From the NCBI RefSeq assembly GCF_005405885.1, contig NZ_BJFL01000023.1, positions 35,316-99,315 on the forward strand: 64,000 bases of DNA, read 5' to 3'. The notes below the pieces were generated by a model. It was given only the letters and a program-made list of their open reading frames with translations. It was not told the origin of the DNA and did not search any database. Below are positions 1 to 8,415 of the stretch, in pieces. A program made the translations under genes and the position numbers. The stretch comes from Gandjariella thermophila. GTDB taxonomy: Bacteria; Actinomycetota; Actinomycetes; Mycobacteriales; Pseudonocardiaceae. Positions within the stretch are counted from its first letter, which is position 1. Each line of letters begins with the position of its first letter.

Positions 1-86
1 GACAGGCATTCCGAACTGTCATGCCGGTGTCCGGGGACGTGAGCGCACACTCGATCGCACATCCGTGAGCCGCCGACGGAGGTGGA

Positions 87-1178
87 GTGGTGCCGACCCA
101 GCAGGACGTGATCCAGTGGCAGGTCCAGGACGTGCGATGTCACCGAGGCGGGCGGCTGGTGGTACCGGCGGAGCAGGCGCCGTTCGGGCGGGTGCTGACC
201 TACCGCAGGGCCGCCGGGCAGCGGCCGGCGCCGGGCTGCGCCTCGCTGGTGCGCTCCCGAGGCTGGATCGCGGACCTGGGCCAGTGCGGCTCGGCCGAGC
301 TGCTGCTCGGGCTGGCCACGGTCGCGGCGCTGCGCGAGTTAACCCCGGAGGTGCCGCTGCACTACAGCGGACCGCAGGCGGCGCTGATGCGGCGCTGCGC
401 GCTGCCCATGGAGTCCACCAGGCACGCCTGGGGGCCGCACGTGGTGCGCACCGCGACCCGCGCGCCGGTCCGCTTCCGGGTCGACTCCGCCGAGCCGCCG
501 ACCTGGCTGGACGCGGTCGAGCCGGGGATGGTCGAGGTGCATGCCGCGCTGCCGATGCGGCACTACCTGGCCACCGAGCAGACCCTGGGGGAGCGGCTCG
601 CCCGCGACGCGACACCGGCGCCGCTGTTCCCGTCGGCGCACCAGCTGAAGCCAGGGCACGTCGTGCTGGTCACCGTGCCGGGGTGGCCGCGGCGGCTGGA
701 CTTCCAGGTGGCCGACTTCGCCGCGGTGGCCGCCGAACTGGCCCGCGCCCGCGGCGCCGCCCGGCACTTCACGGTGATCACCTCGCGGAACGTCACCGGC
801 GCCGAGGCGTTCGACGGGTTGCCGGTCGACGTGCTGTGCGAACCGGACCCGGCGGACTGCGTCGACCTGTTCGCCTCGGCCGAGCTGGTGATCGGCGCCG
901 ACGTCGGCCTGACCCAGCTCGCCGCGCTGACCAGCCGCACCGACGGCAGCGGGCCGTGCGTGGTGGGCCTGTACTCGCGGCATGCCCACACCAAGTGGAT
1001 CACCGGCTCCGACCGGCACCACGCGGTGGCCACCCGGTTCGCGCAGATGCTCGCGCTGGCCGACCGGTCGGCCGACCCGGCCGAGCTGGACGACGCCACC
1101 TGGGGCGGCGCCGCCGACCTGCGTAACGTGTCCCGCACGCTGGTGGCCGACTTCGCCGCGGAGTGCGCCGGCTGGTGA
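87..1178 (+). CDS. GT9-like (heptosyltransferase-fold) protein
   Basis: This 363-residue protein has no clear signal peptide or membrane segment. The C-terminal half carries a stretch near residues 268-283 (SAELVIGADVGLTQLAAL) that resembles the nucleotide-sugar binding motif of glycosyltransferase family 9 (ADP-heptose:LPS heptosyltransferases and relatives), where a D/E-x-G-x-T/x-H-L-A pattern precedes the donor site. The equivalent His is Gln here, so activity is uncertain. The first GTG of a GTG-GTG pair is chosen; a GGAGG lies 4 bases upstream. Codon 85 is TTA, a rare codon in such GC-rich DNA, so translation could depend on the rare Leu-TTA tRNA. The upstream flank is cut by the window edge. 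Substrate unknown. Confidence 0.6.
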   Translation: MVPTQQDVIQWQVQDVRCHRGGRLVVPAEQAPFGRVLTYRRAAGQRPAPGCASLVRSRGWIADLGQCGSAELLLGLATVAALRELTPEVPLHYSGPQAALMRRCALPMESTRHAWGPHVVRTATRAPVRFRVDSAEPPTWLDAVEPGMVEVHAALPMRHYLATEQTLGERLARDATPAPLFPSAHQLKPGHVVLVTVPGWPRRLDFQVADFAAVAAELARARGAARHFTVITSRNVTGAEAFDGLPVDVLCEPDPADCVDLFASAELVIGADVGLTQLAALTSRTDGSGPCVVGLYSRHAHTKWITGSDRHHAVATRFAQMLALADRSADPAELDDATWGGAADLRNVSRTLVADFAAECAGW

Positions 1179-1351
1179 CCGCCCACCACTCGCTGACGGC
1201 CGAGCTGACCACCGCCGGGCGCCCGACGCGCCGCCCGCGGTGGGCGCACCCGAACCGGCCGCCACCCGACCCGCCCCGCGCCGGTTAGCCCACCGCGACC
1301 GGGGCATCCCGGACATGTCGGTGCCTCTCCACGGCTTTTCTGGAGGCTGAC

Positions 1352-2320
1352 ATGTCCGAGACCGCGACGCGCCAGGTGGTCCTGGAGCCGGCCGCGCAGC
1401 GGTTCGCCGAGGCCACCGCCAACCCGCCGTACCCGCCCGACCTCGGACCGCAGCGGGGCCGGGAGGTGATGGATCGGGTCCAGGCCGGCGAGGTCCCCAA
1501 GCCGGACGCCGACATCGAGGACCTGACCCTCTCCGGCGGGCCCACCGGTGAACTCACCGTGCGGGTGGTCCGCCCGAAGGGCGCCCGCGGGGTGCTGCCG
1601 GTGATCGTTTACATCCACGGCGCGGGATGGGTGTTCGGCAACGCGCACACCCACGACCGGTTGATCCGCGAGCTGGCCACCCGCTCCGGCGCCGCCGTGT
1701 TCTTCCCGGAGTACTCCCGCTCGCCGGAGGCGCGTTACCCGGTCGCGCTGGAGGAGTGCTACGGGGCCGCGCAGTGGGTCGCCGAGCACGGCGGGGAGCG
1801 CAACCTGGACCCCTCGCGGATCGCGGTCGCCGGGGACAGCATGGGCGGCAACATGGCCACCGTGCTCACCCTGCTGGCCAAGCGGCGCGCCGGGCCGAGA
1901 TTCGTCCAGCAGGTACTGTTCTACCCGGTCACCGACGCGAACTTCGACACCCCGTCCTACCACCAGTTCGGCGAGGGCTACTTCCTGCGCCGGGACGCGA
2001 TGCAGTGGTTCTGGGAGCAGTACACCCCCGACCCGGCGCAGCGCACGGAGACCACCGCGTCGCCGCTGCGGGCCAGCCCGGACGAACTGGCCGGGCTACC
2101 ACCGGCCCTGGTGATCACCGGCGAGGCGGACCCGCTGCGGGACGAGGGCGAGGCGTACGCGAGCAAGCTGCGGCAGGCCGGCGTGCCGGTGATCGCGGTG
2201 CGCTATGAGGGCATCATCCACGACTTCGTGATGCTCAACGAGCTGGCCGACACTCAGGCCGCCCGGGCCGCGATCGCGCAGGCCGCGGGTGTCCTGCGGG
2301 ACGCGCTCTACCGCGCCTGA
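1352..2320 (+). CDS. Alpha/beta hydrolase, hormone-sensitive-lipase-type esterase
   Basis: This 322-residue cytoplasmic enzyme is predicted to hydrolyse carboxylic esters. It has the oxyanion-hole motif HGAGW near residue 90 (HGGG in most relatives), the nucleophile elbow GDSMGG with Ser near residue 166, an Asp in the segment EADPLRDEGE, and a late His in HDF. That is the full triad in the order expected of the HSL/AB hydrolase-3 family, and the length is typical. The ATG is preceded by GGAGG at a good distance. It stands 170 bases after the GT9-like gene and 55 bases before the DUF309 gene, so it may be cotranscribed with the latter. Physiological substrate not visible. Confidence 0.88.
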   Translation: MSETATRQVVLEPAAQRFAEATANPPYPPDLGPQRGREVMDRVQAGEVPKPDADIEDLTLSGGPTGELTVRVVRPKGARGVLPVIVYIHGAGWVFGNAHTHDRLIRELATRSGAAVFFPEYSRSPEARYPVALEECYGAAQWVAEHGGERNLDPSRIAVAGDSMGGNMATVLTLLAKRRAGPRFVQQVLFYPVTDANFDTPSYHQFGEGYFLRRDAMQWFWEQYTPDPAQRTETTASPLRASPDELAGLPPALVITGEADPLRDEGEAYASKLRQAGVPVIAVRYEGIIHDFVMLNELADTQAARAAIAQAAGVLRDALYRA

Positions 2321-2375
2321 GACCGTCGTGGTCGAGTTACCGTGCGGTGGTTACCTGCGGCAAGGAGGCGACCGC

Positions 2376-2858
2376 ATGACGACCCGCGACCGTGATCCGG
2401 CCGGACGGCCGCGCAACGCGCGGCCCCGGGACGCCGCCGGCAGGCCGCTGCCGCGCGGCGCCCAGGGCATCGACCGGGTGCCCGACGACCTCGTGCTGAC
2501 CCCGGACGCGACGGTGGACGAGGCCCAGCGGCTGATCGACGGCGGGCTGCCGTTCCAGGCGCACGAGGTGCTGGAGGCGGCGTGGAAGGCCACCGAGGGC
2601 GGGGGCCGGGACATGTGGCAGGGCCTGGCCCAGCTCGCCGTCGGCCTGACCCACCTGCAGCGCGGCAACGGCAGGGGCGCGGTCGCGCTGCTCCGCCGCG
2701 GCGCCGACCGGATCGAGCCGTACGCCGCCGACCCGCCGCACGCGCTCGACCTCGCCGGCCTGGTCCGGCAGGCCAGGGCGGTGGCCGACCGCGTCGAGCA
2801 GGCCGGCCCGGAAGGCGTCCCGGAGCCGGACGCCCGCTTCCGGCTGCGCGGACGCTAG
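2376..2858 (+). CDS. DUF309 family protein
   Basis: A 160-residue protein with the family signature FQAHEVLEAAWKA near residues 58-70 (a helix with His and Glu as in the consensus HEVLExxW), followed by alternating helices with LAQLAVGLTHLQRGN. Family members are small all-helical proteins of unknown function. I start at the ATG at 2376 because AAGGAGG lies 5 bases upstream; an in-frame upstream extension would overlap the end of the esterase gene and has no ribosome binding site. The N-terminal 35 residues are basic and low-complexity. Probably cotranscribed with the upstream esterase. Confidence 0.8.
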   Translation: MTTRDRDPAGRPRNARPRDAAGRPLPRGAQGIDRVPDDLVLTPDATVDEAQRLIDGGLPFQAHEVLEAAWKATEGGGRDMWQGLAQLAVGLTHLQRGNGRGAVALLRRGADRIEPYAADPPHALDLAGLVRQARAVADRVEQAGPEGVPEPDARFRLRGR

Positions 2859-2884
2859 CGCTCGCCGCGCCGCTGGGCGGCCGT

Positions 2885-3076
2885 GTGACGCGGCCCGCCC
2901 GCGTCGCCCTCGACCTCAGGCCGATTGGCGGAACGTCCGGGGCGGTCGGCGAGGTGCTCGGCGGCGTGGCCCGCGACGCGTTCGGCTCGTACCAGCCGGT
3001 GTGGCTCGCCGCCGGGGTGCTCTGCGCGGTCGCGGCCTTGCTCGCGCTGCCCGGCGGCGCGCAGCAAGATCGGTGA
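2885..3076 (+). pseudogene. Relic of an MFS transporter C-terminus
   Basis: One frame encodes about 63 residues that look like the last one or two helices of a major facilitator transporter: a cytoplasmic loop-like start, then GEVLGGVARDAFGSY, then a hydrophobic helix (WLAAGVLCAVAALLALP) and a short polar tail ending at a stop. Nothing resembling the preceding ten helices is present upstream; the DUF309 gene occupies that space. I read it as the remains of a deleted gene. It could instead be a very short membrane protein, but I see no convincing ribosome binding site. Confidence 0.5.
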
Positions 3077-3240
3077 CGGGCGGCCGTTTCCGCGGGCGAC
3101 CAGGGGCCCTTCCGATGCACCGGGTGCTGGTATAACGCGGATGGAGCATTCCGATCGCGGAATGTGTCGTTGCCCCCGGCCGCTCCGGGGCCTCCGGCGG
3201 GCGGGGGCGCTCGGCACGGCGGGACCCGAGGCGTGAGGCG

Positions 3241-4137
3241 GTGATGATGGTCGGCGTGGACGGCGGGCGTTGGCTGTGCGAACCGATCCGGCCGGACGTG
3301 GCTGACCTCTGGCGGCTCGACGAGGTGCGCTACGAGGGCAAGACGCCGTACCAGCGGGTGTTGATCGCCCGCACCCGGCTCGGGGTGACGCTGTTCTGTG
3401 ACGACAACCCGCAGAGCGCCGAATGCGGTCAACTGGCCTTCCACGAGGCCGAACTGGTGCCCGCGATGCTGCTCGCCGAGCGGGTGCGGCGGGTACTGGT
3501 GATCGGCTGCGGGGAGGGCACCGTCTGCCAGATCGCCGCCGAGGCCGGCGCCGAGCACGTCGACCACGTGGACATCGACCCGGACTGCGTGTGGGCATGC
3601 GCGCGGCACCTGCCGTACGGCTACGACGAGGACCAGGTCCGCGCCGCCGAGCGGGGCGAGGGACCGATCCGGCTGCACTACGCCGACGGCGGGCAGTTCG
3701 TGCTGGACGCGCTGCGTTCCGGCACCCGCTACGATGTCGTCGTGCTGGACCTGCCCGAGGAGCAGGACGGCTCCGAGACCGGGCACAACGCCCTGTACGG
3801 CACCCAGTTCCTGGCCTGCTGCCGGGACCTGCTCACCCCCGGCGGCGTGGTCGCCACCCACGTCAGCCGCCCCTACCTCAGCCTGCCCACCGCGGACTCG
3901 GTGGGCAGCTTCGTCCGGCCCTGGCGACGGTTCGCCGAGGTGTTCGGTACCCGGGTGTACTTCCGCTCCGACGAGCAGCCGTGGGGCACGATCATGCTCG
4001 GCCGTGCCGACACCGTGGCCGATCCGGTGCGGCGCATGATCGACCGGCTGCCCGCGCTGCGCTACCGCCCGGCGACCATCGACGCGCCCATGCTGACCAG
4101 CGCGACCCACCTGCCCGCGGTGCTCCGCGGCGGCTGA
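3241..4137 (+). CDS. Spermidine-synthase-like methyltransferase-fold protein
   Basis: A 298-residue soluble protein with the Rossmann-like fold of aminopropyltransferases. The glycine-rich loop VIGCGEGTV is near residues 87-95, an acidic ligand follows in HVDIDPD, then HYADGGQFVLD, and the DVVVLDLPEE strand corresponds to the catalytic Asp region. True spermidine synthases have GGGDG and DxxDP motifs; this one is divergent, so it may bind a decarboxylated-SAM-like ligand or have another role. The GTG at 3241 starts the frame; a second start (ATG) follows at once. A strong hairpin terminator lies just downstream, shared with the convergent penicillin-binding-protein gene. Confidence 0.7.
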   Translation: MMMVGVDGGRWLCEPIRPDVADLWRLDEVRYEGKTPYQRVLIARTRLGVTLFCDDNPQSAECGQLAFHEAELVPAMLLAERVRRVLVIGCGEGTVCQIAAEAGAEHVDHVDIDPDCVWACARHLPYGYDEDQVRAAERGEGPIRLHYADGGQFVLDALRSGTRYDVVVLDLPEEQDGSETGHNALYGTQFLACCRDLLTPGGVVATHVSRPYLSLPTADSVGSFVRPWRRFAEVFGTRVYFRSDEQPWGTIMLGRADTVADPVRRMIDRLPALRYRPATIDAPMLTSATHLPAVLRGG

Positions 4138-4159
4138 GCCGGCCGCCGCGACGCGCACC

Positions 4160-4191
4160 GTGGCGTGCCCGCGGCTCGTCGGGCACGCCAC
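4160..4191. terminator. Bidirectional hairpin terminator
   Basis: A perfect 12-bp inverted repeat (4160-4171 with 4180-4191) with an 8-base loop sits between two convergent stop codons (4137 and 4202). There is no long T tract, as is common for actinobacterial terminators. Confidence 0.65.
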
Positions 4192-4201
4192 GCCGCGAGC
4201 G

Positions 4202-7189
4202 CTAACCGCCGCCCGGCCCGGGCTGGCCGCTGATCTGCCGGTTCGGGTTCGACGTGGTCGTCCCGGTCGGCGGCTCGGTGGTCGGGCAAGCGAAGACGCC
4301 GCAGTCCCGGCTCCGGCTGGTGCGCGTGGTGGTCTCGGTGGTCGTCTCCGTGGCCGTCGTCGACGGCGGGGTCGACTCGGTCGTCGTGGTCGTCGGCGGC
4401 ACGGTCGTGGTGGTGTGGCCGCTGAAGTTGCTGTCCGTGCCGAGCGGCTGGAACGCCGGGAACTGCTCGACCGGCTTGCCCTTCAGGTAGTTGTTCATGA
4501 ACAACTGCCAGATGTAGCTGGGCTCCTCGCGGCCGTAGATGTCGTAGTCGTGCGCTTTGCCGATGGTGTTGCGGTAGTTGCCGAAGATGGGCCCCGGCTT
4601 GTCCTTGTTGCCGACCCACACGGCCGCGGCGATCTGCGGCGTGTAACCCACCATCCAGGCCGCCATGTTGTGCCCGGTGTCCTGGAACTGCGCGGTACCG
4701 GTCTTGGCCGCCACCGGCCGGCTGCCGTCCAGCGGTACCCCGCTGTGGCTGGCCACCTCGATCATGGACTCGGTGACGTTGCGGGCCAGCTTGGCGTTGT
4801 GGTCCGGGTCGTTCGGGTCGAACGCCGGCTTCGGCGCCACGTTGGCCTGGTACATCACGTTCCCGCCGCTGTCCACGACCTTGCTGACGAAGTGCGGGGT
4901 GGCCTTCATGCCGTTGTTGGCGAACGTGGCGTAGGCGGCGGCCATGTCGAGGGTGCGCACCGGGTACTGGCCCAGCGCGATACCCGCCTCCACGTTGGTG
5001 CCCTTTCCGTTGCTGTCCACGGTGATCAGGCTGGGCACCTGGTCGCCGCTGACGTCCCGCATCGTCGGGGCGATACCGGCCTGCAGGGCGGCGTTGCGCA
5101 CGTTCCCGGTGCCGGCGTCCACGCCCATCCGGTAGAAGACGGTGTTCACCGACTCGGTCATCGCGGTCTTCACCGTGCACAGCTGGCCGCAGGTCTCACC
5201 GTCGGAGTTGTGCACGGTGCGGCCGGCGATCTGCTGGTTGTCCGTGCCGTCGTAGAGGGTGTTGAGCCCGATCTGCGGGTTGTTCTCCATCGCCGCGAGG
5301 AACACGAACGGCTTGAACGACGAGCCGGGGGGGTGCGGAATGGTGGCCATGTCGTAGTACGACGAGTCGTCCCCGCCGTACCACGCGACGATGCCACCGG
5401 TCTTCGGGTCGACCGCGGTCAGCGCGGTGGCCAGGCTCGGCGTCTTGGCGTCCGCTGCCATCACCTTGTGCGCCGCGTCCTCCGCCGCCTTCTCAGCCTT
5501 CGGGTCGATCGTGGTGTAGACCTTCGCGCCGTTCACCTGCACCTGGTCCCAGGTGAGGTGCTGGGCGTCCAGTTCGGCCTCGATCTGGCGCTTGATGAAC
5601 TGCCCGGAGTCGGAGAGCTGGTCCGAGCGGGACGCGTTCTGCGCCACCGGGTTGGGCAGCGTCGCGGACTGGCGCTCCTCCGCGCTGAGCCAGCGGTACT
5701 TGACCATCTGGTCCATCACGTAGTTCCACCGCGTCTGCACGTAGTCGCGGTTCTCGGAACGACCCGGGCCCTGGATGAGGCCGGCCAGGTAGGCGGCCTC
5801 CTCCGGGCTGAGCTGGCCGACGTCCTTGCCGAAGTACGCCTGGGCGGCCGCCTGGATGCCGTACGCGCCACGGCCAAGGTAGATCGTGTTCAGGTAAGCG
5901 GTGATGATGTCGTTCTTGGACTCCTGCTGGCTCATCTTGTAGGCCTTGACCAGCTCCAGGAACTTCCGCGTGATCGTGTGCTGGTCGTTGCCGGTGGCCT
6001 GCTTGATGTACTGCTGGGTGATCCCGGAACCACCGCTGGCGCCGCCGGTGGCCTGGATCCACACCGCCCGCACGATCGACTTCATGTCGAAGCCGTGGTT
6101 GGACGGATCCTCGAACGTCGCGTCCTCCGCGGCCTCGACGGCGTGCCGCACCTGGTCCGGGATCTGCTCGTACTTGACCAGGACCCGGTTTCCGGTCTTG
6201 GGCGTGACCTTGCCCATCTCCGAGCCGTCGGCGTAGTACAGCGTGACGACCTGCTGCTGCTTCGCCGCGACCTCCTGCGGATCGGGGACGGAGACGAACT
6301 GGTACGCCACCACGAATCCGATGATCGGGCCGAGGACGCCCACCGCGCCCAGCGCGTAGCAGGTGCGACGCACCCGCCGCCAGATCTTCTTCCGCCGCAG
6401 CCGCTGGTCGTCCTCCAGGTAGCCGCCGTCGCCGTCGCCCCCTAACCCGACGCCGTACTCGTGGCTCACCGCATCGGCGTGGGTGAGCAGCGCCGGCTCG
6501 GGCCGGTGCCGCGGGTCGATCCTCTCGGTGGGCGGCTCCATGGCGCGGTATCCGGGCGGTGGTCCGCCGGCACCGGGCGCCGGCCGGCGGCCCGGCGGCG
6601 AGCCGGGCATGCCAGGCCGCGCACCGGCCGGCGGCCCACCGGGCCCACCGGGCATGCCGTGCGCGCCCGGGCCGCTTCCGCCCGGCCGGGACGGCCCAGG
6701 GCCGGCGGGGCCGCCCGGGCGAGGCCCCGGTCCGCCCGGTGCGGACGGGTTAGGTCCGTTCGGGAGGCCGCGCGGCGGCGTGCCCGGTCCGGGCCGCGCG
6801 GCACCGGCCGGCGGCACACCCGGGCCACCGGATTGCGGGCCGCCGGGTTGCCGGGGGCCACCGGGCGGGATGCCCGGGCGCTGTGCCGGCCCGCCGGCGG
6901 TCCCGCCACCGGCGGGTGTGCTCGCGGGTGGGGTAGCGGGGGAACCCGGAGCGCGGGGACCGGCGGGCGCGCCGCCGGCGACGGGACGGCCGCCCGCCTG
7001 GCGCGGGCCGGCGTCCGCGTCGGGCGGCTGGTCACCGTCCGTGGTCGGCCAGAGGGCGGTGCGCTCGCCGGCGGACCGAGCGCCAGCTTCCGACCCTTCG
7101 GGACGCGCGCCCTCGGCGATGTCGGGGTCCTCACCCGTTGGCCACCGCGGCTCACCACCGCGGTCTCTGTCGTCGTACCGGTCGTTCAC
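4202..7189 (-). CDS. ponA: Class A penicillin-binding protein (bifunctional transglycosylase/transpeptidase)
   Basis: This 995-residue enzyme polymerises and cross-links peptidoglycan at the outer membrane face. The N-terminal 250 residues are a cytoplasmic Pro/Gly-rich low-complexity tail. One membrane helix follows near residues 280-300. The GT51 domain has EDATFED and GGSGITQQ near residues 355-395. The transpeptidase has the nucleophile SSFK near 622, SVN near 679 and KTGT near 828, so all three penicillin-binding motifs are present. The C-terminus is a Thr/Pro-rich tail ending near a Gly-rich segment; no PASTA domain. I start at GTG 7189, with GGGAGG about 8 bases upstream, rather than at the further upstream open frame. 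It resembles mycobacterial PonA1 in architecture. Confidence 0.93.
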   Translation of the reverse strand: MNDRYDDRDRGGEPRWPTGEDPDIAEGARPEGSEAGARSAGERTALWPTTDGDQPPDADAGPRQAGGRPVAGGAPAGPRAPGSPATPPASTPAGGGTAGGPAQRPGIPPGGPRQPGGPQSGGPGVPPAGAARPGPGTPPRGLPNGPNPSAPGGPGPRPGGPAGPGPSRPGGSGPGAHGMPGGPGGPPAGARPGMPGSPPGRRPAPGAGGPPPGYRAMEPPTERIDPRHRPEPALLTHADAVSHEYGVGLGGDGDGGYLEDDQRLRRKKIWRRVRRTCYALGAVGVLGPIIGFVVAYQFVSVPDPQEVAAKQQQVVTLYYADGSEMGKVTPKTGNRVLVKYEQIPDQVRHAVEAAEDATFEDPSNHGFDMKSIVRAVWIQATGGASGGSGITQQYIKQATGNDQHTITRKFLELVKAYKMSQQESKNDIITAYLNTIYLGRGAYGIQAAAQAYFGKDVGQLSPEEAAYLAGLIQGPGRSENRDYVQTRWNYVMDQMVKYRWLSAEERQSATLPNPVAQNASRSDQLSDSGQFIKRQIEAELDAQHLTWDQVQVNGAKVYTTIDPKAEKAAEDAAHKVMAADAKTPSLATALTAVDPKTGGIVAWYGGDDSSYYDMATIPHPPGSSFKPFVFLAAMENNPQIGLNTLYDGTDNQQIAGRTVHNSDGETCGQLCTVKTAMTESVNTVFYRMGVDAGTGNVRNAALQAGIAPTMRDVSGDQVPSLITVDSNGKGTNVEAGIALGQYPVRTLDMAAAYATFANNGMKATPHFVSKVVDSGGNVMYQANVAPKPAFDPNDPDHNAKLARNVTESMIEVASHSGVPLDGSRPVAAKTGTAQFQDTGHNMAAWMVGYTPQIAAAVWVGNKDKPGPIFGNYRNTIGKAHDYDIYGREEPSYIWQLFMNNYLKGKPVEQFPAFQPLGTDSNFSGHTTTTVPPTTTTTESTPPSTTATETTTETTTRTSRSRDCGVFACPTTEPPTGTTTSNPNRQISGQPGPGGG

Positions 7190-7519
7190 CTGTTGGCCTC
7201 CCAGAGCGGCGCACAGCCTGCGGTCGCCGTTCGGCGGACGTGCGCCGCGCGCTGGCGGGCATGCGGCACCCGCGGATGGCGTCCATCGGCCAGCCGCGGC
7301 CGCGCAGGCTCCCGCGCTCGCAAGACGTGCGAGGGCACCAAGTGGTTCCCGCGACGGCTCGACCAGATCCGTGATCCGCGCCGCAGACGAGTTCCGCGGG
7401 CGGCTCGGGCCGGGCCGGGCAGAGCAACGGTACCCCCGTGGGGTGCCGGCCCGGCGCGATGCGGTCCGATACGGCCGGTACGGGTGCCCAGCGGCGCCAA
7501 TGTGTCCGTTTTGGCGCGA
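7190..7519. other. Divergent intergenic region, no gene seen
   Basis: About 330 bases between the divergent penicillin-binding-protein gene and the decayed LuxR gene. Open frames here lack ribosome binding sites and recognisable protein content. It presumably holds the promoter of the minus-strand gene, which I cannot place. Confidence 0.4.
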
Positions 7520-7548
7520 TTGACCCGTTATTGCGTTGGGCCTAGCGT
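7520..7548 (+). promoter_or_regulatory. Candidate promoter of the decayed LuxR gene
   Basis: TTGACC (7520-7525) and TAGCGT (7543-7548) are separated by 17 bases and end 6 bases before the GTG at 7555. If used, the transcript would be almost leaderless, which is common in actinobacteria. Prediction by eye only. Confidence 0.35.
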
Positions 7549-7554
7549 GGCAGC

Positions 7555-8350
7555 GTGGCTGGGGCCACGACCCCACGGGCGGCTGGCCTGCCCGTGGAGA
7601 TGACGAGTTTCATCAACCGCCAGGCCGAGGTCGACCGGGCGCGGAGCCTGGTGCGCTCATCGCGGCCGCTGACCCTGACCGGCGCCGGCGGGGTGGGCAA
7701 GACCCGGCTGGCGTTGCGGGTGGCCCGGGGGATGGGCCGGTCGTTCCCGGACGGGATGTGGTTCGTCGATCTCGCCCCGCTGCGGAATCCGGCGTTGCTG
7801 GCGCACACCGTCGCCCAGACCCTGGAACTGGCCGACCAGGCGGCGCACGATCCGGTGGACGTCCTGGTGAGCTACCTGCGTCCCAGGCGGCTGCTGCTGG
7901 TGCTGGACAACTGCGAGCGGGTGCGGTGCCGAAGCATCAGCGAGGAGCGCGGTGACATCTGGGCGCTGTCCTGGGCACTGTGGACCTTGGCGCTGGTCGA
8001 GTGGAGCAGGGGCCGGCCGGGCCTGGCGGCCGAGTACGCGCGGCAATGCCTGCGGATCAAGCACGTCTTCCACGATGCGCTGGGCGTGGCCTGCGCCCTG
8101 GACATGCTGGCCTGGACGGCCGCGGCCGAGGGGGGCCGACGACCGCGCCACGGTGCCGCTGGGTGCCGCCCAGACCACCTGGCTGACCATCGGGGAACCC
8201 CAGGCCGGCGCTCCCGAGCTGGTCGCCTCGCACGAGGCGAGCGAGGCCGCCGTCCGGCGGGCGCTGGGGGACAGGGCGTTCGACGAGGCGTTCAAGCGCG
8301 GCATGGACTATGAGGTCGACCAGGCCGTCGACTACGCCCTCGCCCGCTAG
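7555..8350 (+). pseudogene. Decayed LuxR-type NTPase regulator
   Basis: The first 120 codons encode a P-loop NTPase start with Walker A GAGGVGKT and Walker B LLLVLDNCE, closely like the intact gene just downstream. After LDNCER the sequence jumps directly to the late tetratricopeptide-like part (SWALWTLALVEWSRG onward), equivalent to about residue 573 of the intact neighbour, so some 450 residues are missing. A second lesion at a run of six G (8130-8135) shifts the frame; the following frame continues the homology to EVDQAVDYALAR and stops, without the HTH domain. The product could neither hydrolyse ATP normally nor bind DNA. The G-run shift could be a sequencing error, but the internal deletion could not. 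Confidence 0.82.
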
Positions 8351-8415
8351 CCGAGCCCGGCCCTCGGTCCGTCTCCGGCGTCGCGACCACGGCTGACAGG
8401 GGGTTCGAGACAGAG

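Noticed and set aside
4160..6445. Long plus-strand frame opposite the penicillin-binding-protein gene
   Set aside because: The minus frame carries all GT51 and transpeptidase motifs; the plus frame is a GC-content shadow of Val/Arg/Leu repeats.
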